NCBI GenBank assembly: GCA_015143735.1 | Contig: VKHC01000226.1 | Location: 1-15,051, forward strand | Direction of reading: 5' to 3' | Source of the DNA: Synura sp. LO234KE | Lineage: Eukaryota; Sar; Synurophyceae; Synurales; Mallomonadaceae | Length of the DNA stretch: 15,051 nucleotides | Part shown: in pieces, positions 8,724-15,051 of the stretch | Position numbering within the stretch: the first letter of the stretch is position 1 | Layout of the letters: every line of letters begins with the position of its first letter | The notes under the pieces: model-generated | The model's database searches: none | The model's input: the letters and a program-made list of their open reading frames with translations, nothing else | Told to the model about the DNA's origin: nothing | Translations under genes and position numbers: made by a program

Positions 8724-9253
8724 CGGACCAACTTCGACTCGCACTGGAGCAACAACGCCAACGGGACCGAGTCCATGCGGAGGGCACAGAACTAGTCAGT
8801 GTCTACACGGACAGGTCCAACACCAAGTCAAACCCTCCCGACACCTTCCGGTCAAAGCCGGCTGGGGCTTCGTTGCAGATCACCAGACGGATGACAGAGT
8901 CCTACGTCAACGGAACAACCTCCTCATGCTGTACTCGGACAACTTCTACTAACACGGCGCCACACACAAGAGCACCAACACTGGCGAGGTCACTGCCATT
9001 GGTGAGGCCCTAGAATGGCTCCCCAACCCCGACATAAGTTAGAAAATACGCGGTGGACGTCATGCCCGGAAGGGACAGCTCTCGCATCCGCAACGGGAGA
9101 CTCATCCAGTAAGCGTACGATCAACTTTCCCTCACCAGAAGAGCGGGGACCATCGTTCTGATCCGAAAGGTAAAAGCACATCGGATTGACGAATCGAGGG
9201 ACAGTAGGCGCAACCGCGATGCGGACAAACTCGCGGACCAGGAGGGTCGCCTC
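8724..9253 (+). pseudogene. RNase H domain of the retrotransposon (frameshifted)
   Basis: ELVSVYTDRSNTKSN (about 8789-8830) supplies the first catalytic Asp (8810-8812); the usual TDGS reads TDRS. The frame then changes to AGWGFVADH (8857-8883) and HGATHKSTNTGEVTAIGEAL (8953-9012), giving the catalytic Glu at 8986-8988, after an internal TAA at 8950. A second shift leads to KYAVDVM (about 9043), where the expected Asp before YA is lost at a TAG. After a TAA at 9110, RKVKAHR (His 9179-9181) and NRDADKLADQE (Asp 9224-9226) complete the fold. RNase H removes the RNA template after first-strand synthesis. Three of the four acidic residues and the His are visible; the frame is broken at least four times. 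Confidence 0.78.
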
Positions 9254-9739
9254 ATGGACCTACCAGAGTACTCCGTGCCACCGGATCAGCCGCTCGATAA
9301 GAATGAGCGGCTATCGCAACCATTCCAATATCCGCTGGACTGGAACGATGACCCAGATGCCCGCGCCCATGTGGACAGCGCCCCCCTCCCGGCCCTCAGC
9401 CCGGTCTCTGATCAATGTACCCCTGTTGCAGTCCACACCTATGACCCTGTTGCACCCATGCCAATTGCCACGCAGCACGATAATGCACACCCCGTTCCCC
9501 CTAGCACGCATTTTTATCCTGTCCCCTGCAATGATGATAATCACCCTAACATTAACAGCAGTTCTCAAAGGGCGCCTTTCCACTACCACCGGTACGCTTC
9601 TCAAGACCAGGAACACCTGGCGGCAGCCACAGCCCACCACCTTCGGGAGACCGTCGGACGCAACAGGACTCAGGAGCGAAAGGATCACCCGCCGGAGGCC
9701 CGCCCCATCGGTCCAGCTCGCCCGGCCCCCCCACCCTAA
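9254..9739 (+). pseudogene. Pro/His/Asp-rich C-terminal extension after RNase H
   Basis: The RNase H frame continues without a stop for a further 161 codons after DADKLADQEGR. It is rich in Pro, His, Asp, Asn and Gln (for example LDWNDDPDARAHVDSAPLPA, STHFYPVPCNDDNHPNIN) and ends in RPAPPP before a TAA. It looks disordered and carries no known domain. Its length and composition are unusual behind a retroelement RNase H, which often lies at or near the C-terminus. Confidence 0.5.
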
Positions 9740-10247
9740 ACAACCCGGACCCTTGCGACCCCCTAACGCGCAGAGATGCCTCTCCATCTACCAAGCACCA
9801 AGGGCAATCAACAAGACAAACCAGCGGTCCGAGCCCAACTCAGCTGCGATGACCCACCCCTGGAACAAGCCACCAAGGTCGACAAGCAATATCAGGCCCG
9901 ACCGGCCTGACCCACACAATATCGAGTCCAGGGACGCGCTCTCCTGGCCCAGCGCCAACACGTGGGAGCATTACCTTCCCCCGCGACTGCACTGCCCACC
10001 CGTACTCGCCCAAGCCAACCTCACCCCCAAGGACAACGCGGGCTTGAGCGCGAGCGGACACAGGGAGACAGGGAGCAGTAAAAAGCAGAGAGATGCCGCT
10101 ACGACCACCAGGAAATCTGAGAGCCTGGCAGCAACTCGGCAGTGGTTTGCGCTCCACTGCTCTAGGGCCGCCCGCGCGGGGGCCATGACTCTAGCAGAAG
10201 ATGAGAGGGGGTCGGTGCGAGACGCGCTCCCACTCCAGTCCATATGA
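9740..10247 (+). other. Further open stretch at the element's 3' side
   Basis: In another frame an open stretch runs to the TGA at 10247; its part after 9740 is not covered by the RNase H frame. It encodes a Pro/Arg/Ser/Asn-rich sequence and ends with AAGAMTLAEDERGSVRDALP-like residues. In high-GC DNA such a frame can arise by chance. It could be frameshifted tail coding sequence or 3' untranslated sequence of the element. Confidence 0.2.
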
Positions 10248-10330
10248 TTCGAGAATGAGGAAGGGCCATCTAAGACCCTGGGAGATTTCAGGACCTTGTA
10301 TTTAGTCAAGGAGGTCCGCCTGCTCATACC

Positions 10331-11319
10331 CATCGCGAGATCAGCAAATCTTGCTCATATGGGTGCTTGGCATTATATGCCTGCATGTCATGTCTTGCTA
10401 AGATAAGTTCACTTTCAGAAAAGCAAGAAAAAAAGAGCACTCTTCCGTTAAGCAGATTGTAGAAAACTGAGCACTGAGCGCAGAAAAAAATTCAATATTT
10501 TTGCTCAAAATACCCTCAAATTATGCTCCATTTGATTTTAAATTTAAAATCCTGGGAGTTTTCTACACAAAGCATGTTAAAATAAGTCTTGAAACTTAAA
10601 CCTAGAATAGATGAATTTCAACCGTGTAGGCGCACCTTGATAGAAATATATTCCTCGAACTTTTTTTTCAGCCCAATCATCTTAAATCATCGAAACAACA
10701 TTTCCGAGTATAAATATGAACTCACACGCTTTTCTTGCATCACAGGACCCCTAGTTGGACCACAGTAGGAATACCCCCTTAAAGCGCCGACCGCGACAAA
10801 GTAAACATAACCCTTCACGAAACCGACTCTGCCACAACGTATTCAGGACTACTCGATACCCCTCCGGCATCTAAAGCCTAACTTGACTGTCAACAGTGCT
10901 CGTACCACCGACTCAACCACGAGTTACCAGTCTGTCCCGTGCTCTTTCACCTCCATCAAATCCATTTGCTGACATGTGTCTTTGCTCCCTTCGTTAGCTC
11001 CTCACACACGTCGTTCATACGTCATCCATATTTTACACTTGAAAGAGCAGTTTGTGTTATGTTTACAGCGTCATGAATCGCCTAGTAACCCATGGTTTAT
11101 TGGATTTTCCGCCCTGTGATTAAATTGCAAATAGCAATATTGATGGACATTATATGTGGTGCTACCTAAACAAGCTAGCACTAGTGTAGAAGAAGAGCCA
11201 AATTTTTAGGAAAAATAGGTACAAGTGTAGCATGGCAAATCCAACCGAGCAGCCCAGAAATCCAGCCCGACCAAAAGTTATACGCAAGAATCCGTGCGAA
11301 GAGTGTTCCGACCACACTT
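10331..11319. other. AT-rich gene-free region right of the element
   Basis: Composition drops sharply after about 10330. An A-rich stretch (10421-10436) near the joint could be a degraded 3' tail of the element but is too short to prove it. The region contains an exact 18-bp palindrome at 10534-10551. No recognisable gene or RNA is seen. Confidence 0.4.
10534..10551. repeat. Perfect 18-bp AT-rich palindrome
   Basis: GATTTTAAATTTAAAATC equals its own reverse complement. With no loop it could extrude a cruciform, or be a dimeric binding site, or occur by chance in AT-rich DNA. Confidence 0.6.
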
Positions 11320-11690
11320 ACGCCTTTCAAAGACGTTGAACAAAAGTAACCTATATGGTTCTGATGATCAAGCTTACATCTACGCATAGGAGATACCCTG
11401 CCAGATAAATCAGTGATAATTTGACTAAACTGATATAGAAATATAAGTGAAATGTAGTAGAATATTGCAGTACAGTAATTACGGTACTGGTAAAGGCAGC
11501 AAAGTGTGAAGTTACCTGAAGTGTCCGCAAGAAAACTACAACCCAGCCGTAGATACCGGATAGATCTCGTTGTTAGAGTCACTCCAACTGCTGATCACTC
11601 GAAACCAATAAAGAAATGAAAAAAATGAAAGCACAAAGCAGAATAGGCAGTGTAGCAGCCCGCTAGCTACAATTAAAACCAGCACAGAGT
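11320..11690. repeat. Dispersed repeat, copy A
   Basis: Shares, in the same order and orientation as copy B, GGAGATACCCTGCCAGATAA, ATATTGCAG.ACAGTAA, AAG(T)CAGCAAAGT.TGAAGTTA, GTG.CCGCAAG, AATGAAAGCACA.AG, AGAATAGGCAGTG and CTAGCTACAATTAAAACCAG. It carries about 65 bp extra (about 11537-11600) relative to copy B. A 133-aa minus-strand frame crosses it (11181-11582) but shows no protein signature. Confidence 0.85.
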
Positions 11691-12061
11691 GAAGTATAAA
11701 CTTTGAGACTTGAAACCTATATTTGCTTACCGCTAATGCACTTGTTTTGCTTGGTTGGCCTTATTACGATCGTTTCGGTTAAATGCAAAATATGTTTAAA
11801 ATTGAGATTTTGCATTTTGAAGTCGTAGCGCAAATATAACCTGAGAAGAAGTATTTCAGTAAGTGAATAATGGGTTAAAAGACTGCGTGAAACTGCATTA
11901 CAGCTAAATTGTTTGAAATGAACTTTGTGGCCGCATGCCTTCATATGTGGTACAAGCGCATGCCAGTCCACCTAGGAAGCTTATCAGTCCCAAAAGTGCT
12001 CAAAACCTCTGACAGGAACTCTTCCATTGGCCGAAATAAAGTAGCCCTCGCTGACTCGACT
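11691..12061. other. No gene recognised
   Basis: Short frames on both strands (for example 11717-11971 minus, 84 aa) have no recognisable sequence. Nothing else is supported. Confidence 0.4.
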
Positions 12062-12410
12062 AATCGATCGAGATATTATACTCGCTCAGCAATTTGATCG
12101 AGCCGATATCACTCCTCACCAGCTCTTGCAGTGCCTCATCTTCGATCACTTCCTCGTCGACAATACCACACTCCACTGATGTTCTTGGTTTAGCTGCATT
12201 GAACCTAGTGGGGAAATACCCTATTTGTCATATATCGATATGTTTGATTAGTGCCATTGTCAAATATGAGTTTTCACTGTTAAAAACACCGCTAAATTTT
12301 CCAGATAGTTGAACTCTTCAGGCACCGCCAATTTCCTGCCACATAATATACTTTTCGGAATCAGGTAGATTAGACGCATCTGCCAAAGCAGGTCTCAAGG
12401 GATAAATAGT
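12062..12410 (-). CDS. Possible two-exon C-terminal coding fragment (weak)
   Basis: On the minus strand a frame reading AKPRTSVECGIVDEEVIEDE and then ALQELVRSDIGSIKLLSEYN ends at a TAG (12062-12064). It is acidic and protein-like, with an acceptor option GCAG at about 12192. About 130 bp upstream on that strand, ALADASNLPDSEKYIMWQEI ends at a possible donor GCG/GTGCCT. Joining them gives a phase-compatible QEIG-AKPRTS junction, and an ACTAAT branch-point-like site lies between. No family is recognised and no initiator is found, so this may be chance or a relic. Confidence 0.2.
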
Positions 12411-12428
12411 TTACGGTGTCAAGTATGG

Positions 12429-12487
12429 CACGTTGAAAAATCGAAATTATTTAAAGAGCACGTTGTTGCTCTGTAGCTTTCAACGTG
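12429..12487. other. Nested hairpin (10-bp outer, 5-bp inner stem)
   Basis: CACGTTGAAA (12429-12438) pairs exactly with TTTCAACGTG (12478-12487). Between them GAGCA (12456-12460) pairs with TGCTC (12467-12471) around CGTTGT. The CACGTTG core recurs in the inner loop, giving a symmetrical structure. No gene for a known RNA fits. Confidence 0.55.
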
Positions 12488-13899
12488 TTTTTTGTTGAGT
12501 TAGTGACGTCAGCAGCTAGCCCTGGATATAACAAACACTTAAAAGAAATTTTGAGTGAAAACGGATAGGAATTGAAATATATCCTCTATACGATATTTAT
12601 CACTATCTGCTTCACTCTACAGAGTGACGCTTTTGCAAAAATGGGACTTAATCACTTCCCAGATCGATTGACCTTATTCCCGTCATCTGGAAAGAAACAT
12701 AAGAAGTCAATTTCTCATAGGCAGCCACTGCATATAGAGTAATCTGGTCGCTAGGGACGAAAAAAGCGCCTTCATTCCGGCACGGACTTGCTTACGCCTC
12801 TGCGTAGGCTTGCAGTAACTCTCCTACACCATTAGCTCAACTGCATCTTGATCGTCATCTACAACACTCATAAACGTGCGTTCTGAATCCGACTAGCATA
12901 TTTAGAAAGAAGAGTAGTCACGCCGGGCCAAAGTGACTCCTCAGGCTCCAGCTTATTGACTTCTGAACCTCACTCCGCCAACCTACTATATTGCTTTAAA
13001 GTTAGGTTATCGCCCTCCACAGTCTGGTAAACTAGACAAGTACATGTTTCTTCAGCTCTTGTGCTAGCTAAACCTCCGGAATAGTCATCCACCAACTAGC
13101 TTCTAGGTCTTGCCCAGAAGAATGTCCCGTGCCTCCACAGGTCGCGCTGCTCACAAACAAGCAAGCGCACTAATAACTCACAGACTTTCCTTGAAGTGCC
13201 AACCGCGCTCACCAGCATTAGTGCCTAAGTTTCCTGTACATCATTTACCTACCAATATGTCGTCACAGTGGCACCCTAGATATAACTTGAGTCGGAGCCC
13301 AGTCGCTTCTAGAGTCCAGCTTATAGCCGATACTTTCTCCCCTCAACACAGCTCTGATTCATGTCGCACGTCACTCCTTTGTGCTTCACACACACCCATA
13401 TGTCGTTAAGGGTATCCCGGTATGTAAGTATCCTTGGTGTCGCGAGTCTTTGCAGCCGACTTCTAAGAGCTGCTCGTCTGAGCCGTAAATCTCCTGTCCT
13501 CCAACAAGAGATGTCAAACCGCTTGCCTCACAATTTCCTGCCGTGGCTGCATTTCATGAACCCTCCCGCGGACGGTACTCGTGACCACGAGACACCTCGC
13601 GGTAAAATGATCTTGTCATGCGCTAAGACTGATTCTCAGCCGGCTCTGCATACGCATTAGAAAATCTCTTGTAATAACGCTTCAAACAGTGCTCGCTTTG
13701 ACGTGCAAGTACTTTAATGTTACTCCCACTCTGGCGCTCCTACTCGTGGGCCCTGTCTACTGCTAAACGCACCGCGCGCTAAATCTTGCAACTTCAGTCA
13801 AGCCTTGCGTTCAGCGATATTGACTCCGCCACGGGCCTGAAGTACCTATAACAATTTCAACGGTAGTAGGTTTGCATAGCTCGAACTGCTCAGCAATTG
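12488..13899. other. Region between the dispersed repeats, no gene recognised
   Basis: Overlapping frames at 13110-13409 and 13361-13660 (99 aa each, +) are Ser/Arg/His/Pro-rich with no domain. If the flanking repeats were LTRs this would be the interior of a small element, but I see no RT, integrase or protease motif. The stretch is somewhat GC-richer than its surroundings around 12950-13650. Confidence 0.35.
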
Positions 13900-14215
13900 C
13901 GCCTATTAGAGCTTTGTTTATACGAGTAACAAACAGGCGCTGATGATTTCAGCATACATCTCCCCGCAGAGGAGATACCCTGCCAGATAAATCTGAAATA
14001 AATACACTAAACTCACATGAAATATAAAAATAAGTAAAATGCGGAAGTATATTGCAGCACAGTAAGTACGATACTAGTACAAGCAGCAAAGTATGAAGTT
14101 AGCTAAAGTGCCCGCAAGCTAAGGCAGTAAAAAACAATACATAAATGAAAGCACAGAGTAGAATAGGCAGTGCAACAGCGGCCCCGCTAGCTACAATTAA
14201 AACCAGTATACACTA
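13900..14215. repeat. Dispersed repeat, copy B
   Basis: Second copy of the 11320-11690 repeat, strongest at 13967-14205, diverged from copy A by roughly a fifth by eye and without the extra ~65 bp. Weaker similarity reaches left to about 13900 (CGCCT.T..A ... GAGTAAC / AAAGTAAC). Confidence 0.85.
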
Positions 14216-14761
14216 AGATACACTAAGCAGCTATGAAGCTGCAACACAGCTCACCTTCTTATTTCGTACTACGATTTACGACAAACAGAATTAAAAAAAA
14301 TTATCTCTGTTTGAATAGAGTTGGATTGAGGCCTGGATTACCTCAGCCTCAAGCAATACTTTTCCGTGACGGTCAACTTGGATAGGCGGGAGATTCCGGT
14401 TTTGTGCCTCGAAATTTTTTATCTTGAAGCAGATGCTAGAAGCCGGGAGCACGTTGATCTATTGGTCTTAATGTAAAATCTGAGGCAAAACTATTTCGAA
14501 GCCGAGAAGTTAAGTACTAAGATATGTTTTGGCACTGCCACAGTCCACAAATCATGTTTCCAAACTATAGAAAGATTTTCCTATAATGATAGATGTTTTA
14601 ATTTCTTCTCTTTGCTTCTTGAAATTCTACTTCTTTCACCACCACTCGTCACGTAAACTAACGTTAAAAGTAAAAAATCAATCAAGCTTCCTAATGACTA
14701 ATTACCTTTCTAAAGTATCACCAACGGCACGTCCCGTTACCAAGTACAGGGAACCGAGTGA
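14216..14761. other. AT-rich spacer with small hairpin, no gene seen
   Basis: Contains TTGAGGC (14326-14332) and GCCTCAA (14346-14352), an exact 7-bp inverted repeat, and the 30-bp segment (14731-14760) shared with 1685-1714. The 72-aa frame at 14586-14804 shows no protein character. Confidence 0.4.
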
Positions 14762-15051
14762 ACGATTAGTACTCGCTCGGTACCAGCCTCTAGTGACAAC
14801 TTGATCCCCATCAGACCACGCACACAGCCGCCTTCAGCGTTTGGCGAGGCGAAAAAAGGACGACTTCCCGTTGACGAGTTGCCCCGGGTCAAAGGGGTGA
14901 ATTATGCGGGGACCTGTCGAGAAGGAGGTCGTCATCTCGCTTCTTTGCGACTGCTGGTAGGCTGCAATCATTGGCGAGGCTTAGCCGTGGGAGGGCCCCG
15001 TTGCAGCAGCACTCTGAGAAATCCTTGCGGGCGGGTAGGAAAGAGAAGCGG
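14762..15051 (+). other. GC-rich open segment running off the right edge
   Basis: One forward frame is open for 96 codons from just after a TGA (14759-14761) to the window end. It is rich in Arg, Gly and Leu (GRLPVDELPRVKGVNYAGTC), has no ATG and no domain I know. The abrupt GC rise at about 14800 resembles the edge of the GC-rich element earlier in the window, so it may be the start of another mobile element or an exon of a gene beyond the window. Confidence 0.25.

Larger units (their letters stand above)
3390..10330 (+). mobile_element. Decayed RT/RNase H retrotransposon, probably non-LTR
   Basis: The order is possible ORF1, pre-RT, reverse transcriptase, C-terminal RT extension, zinc-knuckle segment, RNase H, tail. 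RT motifs are W-D-I-G-K-A-I-D-S (5771-5797), GCGQGG..SPL (5968-6000) and FADD (6118-6129); RNase H signatures follow at 8801-9226. I saw no LTR pair, protease or integrase. RNase H downstream of RT is known from I-, R1- and Tad-like non-LTR groups. No endonuclease domain was recognised. Ends are approximate: the left end could be near 2370 or 4440, and the right end is placed where composition drops. No target-site duplication was found by eye. Reading the product requires at least eight frame changes and stops. Confidence 0.75.

Noticed and set aside
9186-9739. First part of a 353-aa forward frame (9186-10247)
   Set aside because: This part overlaps the frame that contains the RNase H end and tail; it is a shadow there. 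Only the part after 9740 is kept, at low confidence.
9311-9787. 158-aa minus-strand frame
   Set aside because: Antisense to the tail that continues in frame from RNase H (DADKLADQE); no protein signature.
11181-11582. 133-aa hydrophobic minus-strand frame
   Set aside because: It lies largely in dispersed repeat copy A, and copy B does not preserve the frame; no domain seen.
11320-14215. CRISPR-like or satellite array
   Set aside because: Only two long copies 2.6 kb apart, no short regularly spaced units; introns show the DNA is eukaryotic.

Overview
The window is nuclear DNA from a eukaryote, most likely a photosynthetic alga with a red-type secondary plastid (stramenopile-like). Two observations support this. 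An 86-aa APC11 RING protein is encoded by two exons joined by a GT-AG intron. Opposite it lies a spliced gene whose protein starts with a signal peptide, followed directly by Phe at the predicted +1 position and a basic stretch, the bipartite plastid-targeting layout of red-lineage complex plastids. The rest of that protein resembles the Rubisco chaperone RbcX. The introns are short (57 and 88 bp). The exact lineage cannot be fixed from the sequence.

Layout. 1-653 (-): RbcX-like plastid protein, 3' end outside the window. 654-861: compact divergent promoter with three ACGT cores. 862-1210 (+): APC11. 1211-1958: no gene seen. 1959-2134: two-copy palindrome-rich tandem repeat. About 2370-10330: GC-rich block made mostly of one decayed retrotransposon on the + strand. 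It has a possible ORF1 (3390-4070, two stops), a spacer with a TATA-like box, a pre-RT region, reverse transcriptase (about 5371-7052), a 40-bp telomere-type tract, a linker, a zinc-knuckle region, RNase H (about 8800-9240) and a Pro/His/Asp-rich tail. The RNase H after the RT, the absence of any LTR, protease or integrase signal, and the style of the RT C-terminal region suggest a non-LTR element. No apurinic-type endonuclease was recognised. The coding frame is broken at least eight times, so the copy is dead.

10331-15051: AT-richer, gene-poor DNA. It holds an 18-bp perfect palindrome, two dispersed direct copies of a roughly 300-bp repeat (11320-11690 and 13900-14215), a nested hairpin (12429-12487), a weak spliced minus-strand coding candidate (12062-12410), and a GC-rich open segment running off the right edge.

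The two host genes share one promoter region but have unrelated roles (plastid Rubisco assembly, by similarity, and mitotic ubiquitin ligation). The clearest new biology is the apparent loss of both third-zinc ligands in APC11 and an RbcX-like protein in a lineage expected to use red-type Rubisco. The mobile-element half is mainly of interest for its ORF layout, its start-codon hairpin and its internal telomeric tract.
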